Virus record (IMG/VR): IMGVR_UViG_3300029448_000095
Location: 1-44,046 of that record
From: a virus
DNA length: 44,046 nucleotides
Strand: one strand, 5' to 3'
The number at the start of each line of letters is the position of its first letter. Position 1 is the stretch's first letter. The notes below the pieces were generated by a model. The model saw only the letters and a program-made list of their open reading frames with translations, did not search any database and was not told where the DNA came from. A program made the translations under genes and the position numbers. Shown piece by piece: positions 1 to 6,994 of the stretch.

Positions 1-264
1 AGTAGTAAAAATCGCTTGTCAGGTCAGGCCTTGAGAGACAAGGTTTTGAACGGCCTTTTACTTGAGGCGGAAGGATGCGGTCAAGACGGTGCGAGAATAC
101 GAGCATGGGAGCTGATCGGGAAGCTCGACGGCGTTGATGCCTTCGGTGCATCCAAGGTTGAGACCAAGCAGATCAACGTTGACAGTTCGAAATCTGCACT
201 GGAGCAAGCGGTCTCTGATGCACTGGCTGACCCAACTGTTACTAACCTACTGAAATTTAAGTAG
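1..264 (+). CDS. terS: Probable terminase small subunit, C-terminal part (5'-truncated)
   Basis: The reading frame is open from the first base and ends at TAG 262-264, so this is the last 87 residues of a longer protein; the in-frame TTG at 16 is not needed as a start. The segment ARIRAWELIGKLDGVDAF followed by a short polar, helical tail resembles the C-terminal end of phage small terminase subunits, which recognise packaging-start DNA and hand it to the large subunit. The large subunit lies 2.4 kb downstream, which supports the assignment, although the pair is normally adjacent. The DNA-binding helix-turn-helix expected at the N-terminus lies outside the window. Identification rests on resemblance of a short C-terminal piece, so it is only moderately certain. 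Confidence 0.6.
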   Translation, partial: SSKNRLSGQALRDKVLNGLLLEAEGCGQDGARIRAWELIGKLDGVDAFGASKVETKQINVDSSKSALEQAVSDALADPTVTNLLKFK

Positions 265-295
265 ACTGGTCTCCTGAATACAGAGACCTGATCTG

Positions 296-305
296 TGACT
301 GGTCA
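296..305 (-). repeat. Copy 1 of the TGACCAGTCA motif (intergenic)
   Basis: TGACTGGTCA on the + strand, the reverse complement of TGACCAGTCA, 32 bases after terS. It is the only copy outside a gene, which shows the motif is not simply a coding preference. Confidence 0.7.
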
Positions 306-347
306 AATGGGTCAGGGTTGCAAAGGTTCTGTCGATCATAAAAACAA

Positions 348-399
348 GGGGGGACTTATTCTAGGAGCTGCTTCAACTTATCATCAGGTCACCCCCCCC
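348..399. repeat. Imperfect inverted repeat, G6-AC / GTC-A-C8
   Basis: GGGGGGAC at 348-355 can pair with GTC at 388-390 and the C-run at 392-399, with one bulged A at 391 and a 32-base loop. There is no T-run after it, so it does not look like a terminator. It could be a structural or protein-binding element downstream of the small terminase gene; the function is unknown. Confidence 0.4.
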
Positions 400-508
400 T
401 AAAGTTATGTGCGTTCTTATTTCTTATACATTGAGTTTCTCCCATACACCCGGCAAATTTCTCAAAAAGGGCCAAAAAAATTATACCAAAAAAATTTCAG
501 TTACTGAC

Positions 509-536
509 TTGCTTATCTCTAAATATGCTGTATGCT
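509..536 (+). promoter_or_regulatory. Candidate sigma70-type promoter
   Basis: TTGCTT (509-514) and TATGCT (531-536) are separated by 16 bases in an AT-rich stretch. Each hexamer departs from consensus in two positions. Transcription would begin near 543 and meet the terminator hairpin at 612-655, or read through it into the accessory genes. Confidence 0.35.
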
Positions 537-539
537 GTC

Positions 540-655
540 TCCAGATGTGTAACTGTTTGGTCCTCCCCCAAATGGTAGTCATATCACCCCTTTCAGAAGG
601 GTAGCTGACTTTGGGGTGGTGCTTTTACTCCTTTCTCTCTCACCACCCCATTTTT
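540..655 (+). ncRNA. Candidate small structured RNA
   Basis: This ~115-base segment lies between a promoter-like sequence and an intrinsic terminator and contains no credible ORF. Three stems follow each other: TTTGG/CCAAA with a 7-base loop, CCCTT/AAGGG with loop TCAG (about 576-599), and the 10-bp terminator stem. This layout would suit a small phage transcript or a leader/attenuator. I recognise no known RNA family; the call rests on layout alone. Confidence 0.3.
612..655 (+). terminator. Rho-independent terminator
   Basis: TGGGGTGGTG (612-621) and CACCACCCCA (641-650) form a perfect 10-bp stem with a 19-base pyrimidine-rich loop, followed directly by TTTTT (651-655). It would end transcription coming from terS or from the candidate promoter at 509-536. 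Confidence 0.75.
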
Positions 656-671
656 ATCGGAGGACATAAAA

Positions 672-869
672 ATAAAACAAAGAGCAGTATATATCGATGA
701 ACACGACAACTTTAATTATGACCCAGAAATCCTCATGCCTTGGTTTAAGGAATGTCATAGTTACCTTGAGGCTCAGTCCCCTGATCCTGAAGATGTCCTG
801 TTCCTGATATTCTTAATGGGATGTGAGGCCGCGTTACGATGTCAACAGCAAGACGAGACCCACCACTAA
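672..869 (+). CDS. Small hypothetical protein with apparent AUA start
   Basis: Reading from ATA at 672 gives a 65-residue acidic protein (IKQRAVYIDEHDNFNYDPEI, then a helical C-terminal half with GCEAALRCQQ) that ends at TAA 867-869 and overlaps the next gene by 31 bases. GGAGGA at 659-664 is one of the best Shine-Dalgarno sequences in the window and sits 7 bases before this ATA; no ATG, GTG or TTG exists in this frame at a suitable distance. The first ATG in frame is at 735 and would drop 21 residues. Either the gene uses a rare AUA start, or an ATG has mutated or been misread. The protein matches nothing I know. Confidence 0.5.
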   Translation: MKQRAVYIDEHDNFNYDPEILMPWFKECHSYLEAQSPDPEDVLFLIFLMGCEAALRCQQQDETHH

Positions 870-1414
870 ACGGTGTAGAAATAGACATTACTGAAGATCA
901 GGTAGTGAGGAGTTATGCCTTGCGAGAAACAATGCCTGATCAAATCCACAAATCATTTACGAAAGGGAAAAGCACGATCTTTGGTTGTGCTGGCGAAATC
1001 ATTGTTTCTGATTACTTCGGCGGTGAGCTGAAGCAGAACAAAGACTACGACATGGTCCTCACCAGTGGGAAGATGAGGAGAAACCCTTTCTGCAATATTA
1101 TTAACGGTGCAATGGATATGAACGGCGGAGAGGTTCGCTGTGAGATTAAAACGAAGAAAACAACGGTTGCTCCTAAAGAAGACTACGCAAATTCAATTGC
1201 TCGATTTTCCGCTCATCAGGATTGCGACCTCTATATCTTTGTCCGCGTTCTTGATGACTCAACAAAGGCTTGGATTACGGGAGTTGTCCCCTCTCCAGTC
1301 TTTTACAAAAAGGCGAGTTTTCACCAGCGAGGAGAAAAGGACAGATCGAACAACTTCACCTTCCAAGCTGATTGCTGGAACATGTCAATTAAGGAGAGTT
1401 TAGAATTATGCTGA
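839..1414 (+). CDS. PD-(D/E)XK nuclease-like protein
   Basis: A 191-residue protein with the layout of a restriction-endonuclease-like fold: glutamate in GCAGE (E53), aspartate in KDYDMVL (D71) and the paired E102-I-K104 in CEIKTKK, on predicted beta strands. Proteins of this superfamily cut or trim DNA with divalent metal ions; phages use them in recombination, host-DNA degradation or packaging-related cleavage. No substrate can be read here. It begins at ATG 839 inside the end of the preceding small ORF and its stop overlaps the next start (ATGCTGA), so it belongs to one co-translated accessory block between the two terminase genes. The fold is inferred from motif spacing only; a structural prediction would settle it. 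Confidence 0.55.
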   Translation: MSTARRDPPLNGVEIDITEDQVVRSYALRETMPDQIHKSFTKGKSTIFGCAGEIIVSDYFGGELKQNKDYDMVLTSGKMRRNPFCNIINGAMDMNGGEVRCEIKTKKTTVAPKEDYANSIARFSAHQDCDLYIFVRVLDDSTKAWITGVVPSPVFYKKASFHQRGEKDRSNNFTFQADCWNMSIKESLELC

Positions 1415-1704
1415 AAGCAGATGGTTTTGATGATGCGATTGTTGGAAGAGGTAATGTCCACGGGAAAGAGGATGTTATTATCTATTCCGCAGAGAAGTGC
1501 GTTGACGTTCTTGTAAAGCGAGATGGTATGACGGACCAAGAAGCTCTTGAGTACTGCGAGTTTAATGTCTTCCAAGCTTATTTGGGCGAAGGAACTCCAA
1601 TTTTCATGTGGGAATATACTGAGGATGAGCAACTGCCTAGTTTTGCCACAACCCAATTAGACAAACAAAAGACCAATGAAGCAGACGTACAACATAAGAG
1701 TTGA
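1408..1704 (+). CDS. Conserved small phage protein of unknown function (DGFDDAI type)
   Basis: A 98-residue acidic protein whose core (DGFDDAIVGRG near residues 5-15, then YSAEKCVDVLVKRDGM and ALEYCEFNVFQAYLGEGTPIF) I recognise as a recurring small protein of marine tailed phages. No biochemical function is known to me. The tail after residue 70 is polar and probably disordered. ATG 1408 overlaps the upstream stop by seven bases, which suggests translational coupling, and the 3' end overlaps the start of the ribbon-helix-helix gene by 29 bases. Confidence 0.7.
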   Translation: MLKADGFDDAIVGRGNVHGKEDVIIYSAEKCVDVLVKRDGMTDQEALEYCEFNVFQAYLGEGTPIFMWEYTEDEQLPSFATTQLDKQKTNEADVQHKS

Positions 1705-1846
1705 GGAAGAGGACTTAGATAGACTTGGTAAGTTATCGCATAGTTTAACACGGGAGAAAGGAAAATATGTCTCAAAGGCGGAAATTATTAGAAGAGCAAT
1801 ATCTCAGAGAATTAGAGAAGAAGAAAAACAAGGCAGAGAAGCCTAA
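1676..1846 (+). CDS. Ribbon-helix-helix (Arc/CopG-like) DNA-binding protein
   Basis: A 56-residue reading frame from ATG 1676 to TAA 1844. It begins with the strand YNIRVEEEDLDRLGKLS, followed by a helix, a turn and a second helix (VSKAEIIRRAISQRI). That is the ribbon-helix-helix pattern: a beta strand with alternating residues that enters the major groove, then two helices that make the dimer. Such proteins act as dimeric repressors or operator-binding regulators. No strong Shine-Dalgarno precedes it, but the start lies inside the preceding gene, so coupling is likely. Its last 80 bases overlap the next gene in another frame. It is a good candidate regulator for this accessory block or for the palindromic motif found across the window (the latter purely inference). 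Confidence 0.65.
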   Translation: MKQTYNIRVEEEDLDRLGKLSHSLTREKGKYVSKAEIIRRAISQRIREEEKQGREA

Positions 1847-2132
1847 AGCAAGTCATATTCTAGAAAAGATATGTGGACGCTGTGGGGATACGATTTGGCC
1901 TTCACTCACTTATGACGCTGGGAAAACATGGTTTTGTTATGGACACCGCCCCGAAGCAACAGAAGAAGAAATCTCGATCCAAGACGAAAAGATCGCCCGA
2001 CATAACGAGCGACTTCAGATGGGCCGGAATGAGAATATATTGGATAATTTGCGCCCCAAACCAGCCAGAAGAGCCACGGCTCACGGCCCTGTTGAGGATG
2101 ACACACTGGATAGATGGACATGGGCGGTTTGA
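1767..2132 (+). CDS. Small zinc-binding protein (CxxC...CxxH)
   Basis: A 121-residue protein with a charged helical N-terminus (residues 1-30), then CGRC (C36, C39) and CYGH (C57, H60) 17 residues apart, a zinc-knuckle or ribbon arrangement, and a polar acidic C-terminal tail. AAAGGA lies 6 bases before ATG 1767, a good ribosome site, so the 80-base overlap with the upstream ribbon-helix-helix gene appears real. Its stop TGA (2130-2132) overlaps an ATG of the next frame (TGATG). The role is unknown; single zinc ribbons in phages often bind nucleic acid or host enzymes. Confidence 0.55.
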   Translation: MSQRRKLLEEQYLRELEKKKNKAEKPKASHILEKICGRCGDTIWPSLTYDAGKTWFCYGHRPEATEEEISIQDEKIARHNERLQMGRNENILDNLRPKPARRATAHGPVEDDTLDRWTWAV

Positions 2133-2152
2133 TGAGGAGGAGTCTTATAGAA

Positions 2153-2563
2153 ATGGCGGTAGATAGATTTCAAAGTAACGGAAAGAATAATGCGTGGACA
2201 ATGGCTCTGGATGAGGGGAAGAAAGAAATGAAAGGAATGGCAACACCAGCTTGGGGCGTAGGTCAAAAACCAGAAGATGCTTTTGAATATCCAAATGAAT
2301 ATCATAAGCTGGTAGAGGAGGACATGGTTAACTCTCCAGATCATTACGCCTCTTCAAGAATTGAGTGCATCGATGCAATGGAGGCCATGATGGATCAGGG
2401 CCGTCCACCAATGGTTAAAATGACTGGTCATATGTATTATTGCTGGTCAACAATCTTTAAATACATCTGGCGGTGGCCCTTTAAGAAAAATCCAGTCGAA
2501 GACCTTAAAAAAGCTGAATATTACCTAAAAAGATTGATTAAACGTCTAGAAGATACGAGTTGA
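2153..2563 (+). CDS. DUF3310 protein (T7 gp1.7-like family)
   Basis: The C-terminal half contains the hallmark of the DUF3310 family: VNSPDHYASSRIECIDAMEAM, then TIFKYIWRWPFKKNPVEDLKKAEYYLKRLI. Phage T7 gp1.7, a nucleotide kinase affecting dTMP-type substrates, is as I recall a member of this family, but kinase activity cannot be assumed here. I place the start at ATG 2153, preceded by a purine-rich GAGGAGGAG about 10 bases upstream. ATG 2132 forms a TGATG junction with the preceding stop and is a real alternative; ATG 2114 is the longest frame. The N-terminal 60 residues before the domain are polar. Confidence 0.75.
   Translation: MAVDRFQSNGKNNAWTMALDEGKKEMKGMATPAWGVGQKPEDAFEYPNEYHKLVEEDMVNSPDHYASSRIECIDAMEAMMDQGRPPMVKMTGHMYYCWSTIFKYIWRWPFKKNPVEDLKKAEYYLKRLIKRLEDTS
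2421..2430 (-). repeat. Copy 2 of the TGACCAGTCA motif
   Basis: TGACTGGTCA within the DUF3310 gene, reading across codons of MTGHM, a frame different from the fibre and ejection-gene copies. Confidence 0.7.
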
Positions 2564-2643
2564 GGTAATTTTGTCACTTTTATACACAGAGAACCGTCAA
2601 ACAATGTATATATGTAGTATAGAACAAGTGTTTTAGGGCTAAA
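2564..2643. other. Intergenic gap before terL
   Basis: An 80-base AT-rich gap. It contains -10-like sequences (TATATA near 2607, TATAGA near 2618) but no good -35 element at proper spacing, so a promoter for the structural operon is possible but not shown. The terL start that follows is GTG with only a weak AGGG upstream. Confidence 0.4.
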
Positions 2644-4149
2644 GTGACCAGCATTGATCAGGTTTTAACCAACTTAGACCGCCTCCCAGAAGAACACAAA
2701 GCGGCAATCTCAAAGGCTTTACTCAACTACAACAAAGCAAAGTCTATTGACAAAGCAAAGACAAACTTTCTCGCTTTTGTAAGGCATAACTGGCCTATTT
2801 TCATGGAAGGCCCGCACCATAGAATTATGGCGGAAAAATTTGAACAAGTTGCTCAAGGTAAACTCAAGCGACTAATCATTAATATCGCTCCCAGACACGG
2901 AAAATCAGAATTAACGAGCTGGCTTTTACCAGCATGGCTTTTAGGGCAAGACCCATCCAGAAAGGTTATTGCCGCCACACACACAACAGAATTTAGTCAA
3001 AGGTTTGGACGAAAAGTAAGAAACCTAATTGATTCAGATACTTTTAAAGATGTGTTCCCTGAAGTTACGTTGAGGGCTGACTCAAAAGCCGCCGGACGAT
3101 GGGACACGAATGGTGGAGGAGAGTACTTCGCCATTGGCGTGGGCGGTGCTATGACTGGCCGTGGTGCTGATTTGCTCATCATTGATGACCCCCACTCAGA
3201 AGCGGCGGGTATCAACCCAACACCTGAGTACTTTGACAGTGTCTACGAATGGTATAGCTCAGGCCCACGCCAGCGTTTACAGCCCGGAGGGGCGATAATA
3301 ATTGTTATGACCCGTTGGAACCAACTGGACCTAACGGCTCAAATAACAAGAACAAATACTGAAAGAGAAGGCTCTGATAAATGGGAAGTTATTGAACTTC
3401 CAGCAATTTATGAAAACGGAGAGCCTCTATGGCCTGAGTTTTGGCCTAAAAAAGAACTTGATGCGTTAAAAGCGGAACTCCCACTGGGGAAATGGCTTGC
3501 TCAATATCAGCAAACACCGACAGCCGAAGAAGGCGCATTAATTAAAAGAGAGTACTGGAAAGAGTGGGGAAATATTAAGCCCCCCGAATGTAATTTCATA
3601 ATTCAATCAATAGACACGGCTCACACTACAAACGCAAGGTCAGATTATAGTGCAATAACAACATGGGGTGTTTTTAATCACCCAAATGAGGCTGGTGACA
3701 ATGTTCCGCAAATTATTCTCTTGGATTCCGTCAATGAAAAATTGGAGTTTCCAGACCTTAAAAGAAGGACTTACGAACTTTATTCGCAGTATGAACCCGA
3801 CGCCTTTCTTATCGAGGCTAAAGCAGCGGGTCTTCCTCTTATTCAAGAGCTTAGAAGCATTGGTATTCCCGTGGTGGATTACACCCCTTCTCGTGGACAA
3901 GATAAACTCTCTAGGGTCAATGCTGTCTCGGATATCTTTTCGTCGGGTTTGGTCTGGCATCCTCCGACGCGTTGGGCGGAACAAGTCATAGAACAATGCG
4001 CTTCGTTTCCAAACGGGCAACATGATGACCTCGTTGACTGCACAACACTCGCTTTAATGCGATTTCGACAGGGTGGATTTTTAAGGCTCCCAAGTGATTG
4101 GGAGGAAGATGAGCCACATTGGTATAAAAAATCACGTTCTTATTACTAG
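2644..4149 (+). CDS. terL: Terminase large subunit
   Basis: The 501-residue motor of DNA packaging: an N-terminal ATPase drives translocation and a C-terminal RNase H-like nuclease cuts the concatemer. Visible are the Walker A-like APRHGKS (82-88), the Walker B LLIIDD (177-182) followed by PHSE, the coupling motif VMTRW (221-225), and nuclease acidic residues in QSIDTAH (D324), FLIEAKAAG (E391) and QHDDLVD (D461/D462). Length is normal and no lesion is seen. The start is GTG 2644; no good Shine-Dalgarno precedes it. It heads the packaging and capsid genes. Confidence 0.97.
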   Translation: MTSIDQVLTNLDRLPEEHKAAISKALLNYNKAKSIDKAKTNFLAFVRHNWPIFMEGPHHRIMAEKFEQVAQGKLKRLIINIAPRHGKSELTSWLLPAWLLGQDPSRKVIAATHTTEFSQRFGRKVRNLIDSDTFKDVFPEVTLRADSKAAGRWDTNGGGEYFAIGVGGAMTGRGADLLIIDDPHSEAAGINPTPEYFDSVYEWYSSGPRQRLQPGGAIIIVMTRWNQLDLTAQITRTNTEREGSDKWEVIELPAIYENGEPLWPEFWPKKELDALKAELPLGKWLAQYQQTPTAEEGALIKREYWKEWGNIKPPECNFIIQSIDTAHTTNARSDYSAITTWGVFNHPNEAGDNVPQIILLDSVNEKLEFPDLKRRTYELYSQYEPDAFLIEAKAAGLPLIQELRSIGIPVVDYTPSRGQDKLSRVNAVSDIFSSGLVWHPPTRWAEQVIEQCASFPNGQHDDLVDCTTLALMRFRQGGFLRLPSDWEEDEPHWYKKSRSYY

Positions 4150-4156
4150 GTGATAA

Positions 4157-4417
4157 ATGGCAAAATCTCCCGCATGGCAAAGAAAAGCTGGAAAGAACCC
4201 CAAGGGAGGTTTGAACGCTAAAGGTAGAGCTTCGGCAAAAAGACAGGGTATGAACCTCAAGCCACCAGCTCCAAAGCCTAAAACAAAGAAGGATAAAGGC
4301 AGAAAAGCAAGTTTTTGTGCCAGAATGAGTGGAATGAAGAAGAAACTAACCTCAAAAAAGACGGCAAACGATCCTAACAGCCGTATTAATAAATCCCTTA
4401 GAGCATGGAAGTGTTAA
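4157..4417 (+). CDS. Small basic phage protein
   Basis: An 86-residue, very Lys/Arg-rich protein with conserved-looking ends: AKSPAWQRKAGKNPKGGLNA at the start and CARMSGMKKKLTSKKTANDP plus SRINKSLRAWKC at the end. I know close relatives next to terminase or portal genes in many marine phages, but no function. The charge suggests DNA or RNA binding, perhaps in the head. It starts 7 bases after terL, with AGGTG near 4148, and the stop lies one base before the next ATG. Confidence 0.8.
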   Translation: MAKSPAWQRKAGKNPKGGLNAKGRASAKRQGMNLKPPAPKPKTKKDKGRKASFCARMSGMKKKLTSKKTANDPNSRINKSLRAWKC

Positions 4418-4418
4418 A

Positions 4419-4610
4419 ATGAGTTTATATGAAAATATCCATAAAAAGCGTAAAAGAATTAAGGCGGGTTCTGGTGAAAAGATGAAAAAACCCGGAGCAA
4501 AGGGTGCGCCAAAGGCTAAAAACTTTATCGATGCGGCAAAAACAGCGAAAAAGCCAAAAAAGAAGGCAAAAAAGATGTCTTACGGCGGTAAAGTCAAGAA
4601 GATGTATTAA
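4419..4610 (+). CDS. Small basic phage protein
   Basis: A 63-residue protein dominated by Lys, Ala and Gly. The N-terminus SLYENIHKKRKRIKAGSGEK with the following KPGAKGAP is a pattern I recognise from marine phages just upstream of the portal gene. The function is unknown. Its stop TAA overlaps the portal start (TAATG), so portal translation is probably coupled to it. Together with the preceding gene it forms a pair of basic proteins between terminase and portal. Confidence 0.75.
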   Translation: MSLYENIHKKRKRIKAGSGEKMKKPGAKGAPKAKNFIDAAKTAKKPKKKAKKMSYGGKVKKMY

Positions 4611-6994
4611 TGGCAGTCGAAAAGTCTCTTGAACAACAGATAGTTGACGGTGACGACTCCGTAGAAGCAATGAACGTGACAGTAAATGCTCCTAACGTCG
4701 TAACTATTGACGGGTCAAATGTTATTGAGGCAGACGATGGAAGTGTGGAGGTAGATTTTAGCGACGGGCAAAAATCATTATCTGACGGCTTTAGCGATAA
4801 TTTGGCTGAATTTATGGATGAAGAAGACCTCGATTTGCTAAGTTCTGACCTAATGGGTCTTTATGAGGACGATAAAGCGTCAAGGTCTGAATGGGAGACG
4901 ACATATATTGATGGCTTAGAGCTACTCGGCATCTCAGGAGAAGAAAGAACAATCCCATTTGAAGGGGCATGTGGTGTAACACACCCTATTTTATCTGAGG
5001 CAACGATTAGGTTTGTGTCTCAGTCAATGATGGAAATATTCCCCTCTGGTGGCCCTGTTAAGACAAAGACTGTCGGAACCTCATCTGATGAGAAAGTAAG
5101 TCAGGCCCAACGGGTTCAAGATTATATGAATTATCTTCTTGTAGAGGAGATGCCAGAGTACCGATCTGAGACAGAACAGCTATTATTCCACTTATCATTG
5201 GCTGGTTCTGCATTTAGAAAAGTATATTATGACCCTTCACTTCAAAGGCCCGCAAGTGTTTTTGTCCCAGCCGAAGATTTTGTTGCTAGTTACGCCACGA
5301 CAGACCTAGTAACATCTCCAAGACATACCCATGTTATGAAGAAGTCTTATAACTTTGTAAGAAAACTGCAAGTATCGGGCTTCTATCGTGATATTGACTT
5401 AACTGAATCTGCTGGAGGTAGAGAAAGTGTCCAAACAAAATACAACGAACTCAACGGGATTGCCGAGATCAACGAATCCGATCTCAGAACCATCCTTGAA
5501 ATGCACGTTGAGCTTGAACTCGACGGATTCCCAGACATCGACGAAAGTGGAGAAGAAACAGGGATTGCCCTCCCTTACGTCATCACCATCGACAAAGACT
5601 CTAATACCGTCCTTTCAATTCGGAGGAATTATACACAGGACGACCCACTAAAGAGGGCTTCACAGCACTTTGTTCATTATAAATTTCAACCCGGATTAGG
5701 GTTTTATGGCTTTGGTTTAATTCATTTAATTGGATCAATAGCTAAATCATCAACATCAATATTGAGGCAATTAATCGATGCTGGGACACTTGCTAATTTA
5801 CCTGCGGGATTCAAAGCCAGAGGCCTACGGATCAAAGGGGACGACACGCCGATTGCTCCGGGGGAGTTTCGAGATATTGATCTTCCCTCTGGTGCTATCC
5901 GCGATAACATTATGCCTCTTCCCTTTAAAGACCCTTCTGCAACTCTTGCTCAGTTGCTTGGCGTTCTTGTTGAAGAAGGTAGAAGATTTGCATCGATTGC
6001 TGACCTTAATATTGGAGAAGGTAATCAAGAAGCTCCAGTAGGAACAACTCTAGCTCTTATTGAGCGTTCAATGAAGGTGATGTCTGCAATACACGCAAGG
6101 TTGCATTCGGCTCTAAAACGAGAATTGGCGTTATTATCTGATCTTATATCTGTATCTACAGATCAATATCCCTATGATTCAGATGGCAACCCAGCCTCTG
6201 ATTTTGATGGGAAAATAGATATAATTCCTGTGAGTGACCCTAATGCCACAAGTTTTGCTCAAAGAATGATGCAACAGCAAGCGGCAATGCAAACATCGCA
6301 ACAAGCACCTCAACTTTATGACATGAGAGAGCTTCACAAACGCTTTTTAGAGACGGCTGGAGTAGATGACGTTGATAAAATTATTCCAGATAAAACAGAA
6401 ATACCCGCCTATGACCCCGTTACGGAAAATGCAAGAATGATGGCGAGTGGACCAGTAAAAGTACACGCATATCAAGACCATGAAAGCCATATATCCGCTC
6501 ATATGAGTTTAATGCAAAGTCCAGACATGGCTCAAAACCCTATGGCAAAAATGATCCAAGGAGCTGTATCAGCTCACATTTCAGAACATATGGCACATAA
6601 GTATCGAAATGAAGCTGAACAAATGATGGGAACACCGTTACCACCATTAGAAGATAAAGATAAAAAGGGAATGCCTCCAGAAATGGAAGCTCAGATATCC
6701 AGAGCGGCGGCACAAGCGGCGGCTCAAATTACTGGGAAAGCACAGCAAAGAGCCGTTCTTGAACAACAGATGGCGGCGGCTCAAGACCCTGTTATTCAAC
6801 AACAGCAAGCAGAACTTCAAGTTAAGCAAGCTCAGATTGCACAAGACAAAGCAGAAGCAGAACTTGAGGCTCGAACTGACATTCAAAAGACCAAGATGCG
6901 AAATGATCTTGAGGAAAAGAGAATGCTTCAGCAAAAGATTATAGCTGAAAAGAAAATGCAAGTAGATTTGGAAAAAAGTAAGAGTAAAAATTGA
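4610..6994 (+). CDS. Portal protein (P22-like, long C-terminus)
   Basis: A 794-residue portal, the dodecameric channel at one capsid vertex through which DNA enters and leaves. The central region is typical of marine podovirus portals: SEWETTYIDGLELLGI, the following PFEGACGVTHPILSEA, and the region with ASQHFVHYKFQPGLGFYGFG (about residues 350-370). The last ~110 residues are Gln/Ala/Lys/Glu-rich and probably form a long coiled coil resembling the C-terminal barrel of P22-type portals. The first 70 residues are acidic. The length is well above the ~530 residues of T7-type portals, which favours the P22-like group. The start at ATG 4610 overlaps the upstream stop. Confidence 0.9.
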   Translation: MAVEKSLEQQIVDGDDSVEAMNVTVNAPNVVTIDGSNVIEADDGSVEVDFSDGQKSLSDGFSDNLAEFMDEEDLDLLSSDLMGLYEDDKASRSEWETTYIDGLELLGISGEERTIPFEGACGVTHPILSEATIRFVSQSMMEIFPSGGPVKTKTVGTSSDEKVSQAQRVQDYMNYLLVEEMPEYRSETEQLLFHLSLAGSAFRKVYYDPSLQRPASVFVPAEDFVASYATTDLVTSPRHTHVMKKSYNFVRKLQVSGFYRDIDLTESAGGRESVQTKYNELNGIAEINESDLRTILEMHVELELDGFPDIDESGEETGIALPYVITIDKDSNTVLSIRRNYTQDDPLKRASQHFVHYKFQPGLGFYGFGLIHLIGSIAKSSTSILRQLIDAGTLANLPAGFKARGLRIKGDDTPIAPGEFRDIDLPSGAIRDNIMPLPFKDPSATLAQLLGVLVEEGRRFASIADLNIGEGNQEAPVGTTLALIERSMKVMSAIHARLHSALKRELALLSDLISVSTDQYPYDSDGNPASDFDGKIDIIPVSDPNATSFAQRMMQQQAAMQTSQQAPQLYDMRELHKRFLETAGVDDVDKIIPDKTEIPAYDPVTENARMMASGPVKVHAYQDHESHISAHMSLMQSPDMAQNPMAKMIQGAVSAHISEHMAHKYRNEAEQMMGTPLPPLEDKDKKGMPPEMEAQISRAAAQAAAQITGKAQQRAVLEQQMAAAQDPVIQQQQAELQVKQAQIAQDKAEAELEARTDIQKTKMRNDLEEKRMLQQKIIAEKKMQVDLEKSKSKN

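Larger units (their letters stand above)
265..671. other. Intergenic region after terS, rich in hairpins
   Basis: About 400 bases without a convincing gene, the longest non-coding stretch of the window. From left to right it holds a 6-bp hairpin (GGTCTC 268-273 with GAGACC 283-288), the repeated motif TGACTGGTCA at 296-305, a G-run/C-run imperfect inverted repeat at 348-399, a sigma70-like promoter at 509-536, two small hairpins around 555-595 and a strong terminator hairpin at 612-655. The one ORF here (407-604) has no Shine-Dalgarno and an unconvincing composition. A role in packaging-site recognition (next to terS) or in transcription control of the accessory genes is an inference. Confidence 0.7.

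Noticed and set aside
407-604. 66-codon ORF in the intergenic region
   Set aside because: No ribosome site, odd composition, and it overlaps the promoter-like and hairpin elements; it looks like chance.
2114-2152. Longer start for the DUF3310 gene
   Set aside because: ATG 2153 has the better ribosome site and the extra residues are outside the domain; ATG 2132 (TGATG) remains possible.
1873-2166. ORF overlapping the zinc-protein gene in another frame
   Set aside because: The zinc-binding CxxC...CxxH frame has a good ribosome site and sensible composition; this frame has neither.
2564-2643. Promoter for the structural operon
   Set aside because: Several -10-like sequences are present but no acceptable -35 at 16-18 bases, so it is noted only as an AT-rich gap.
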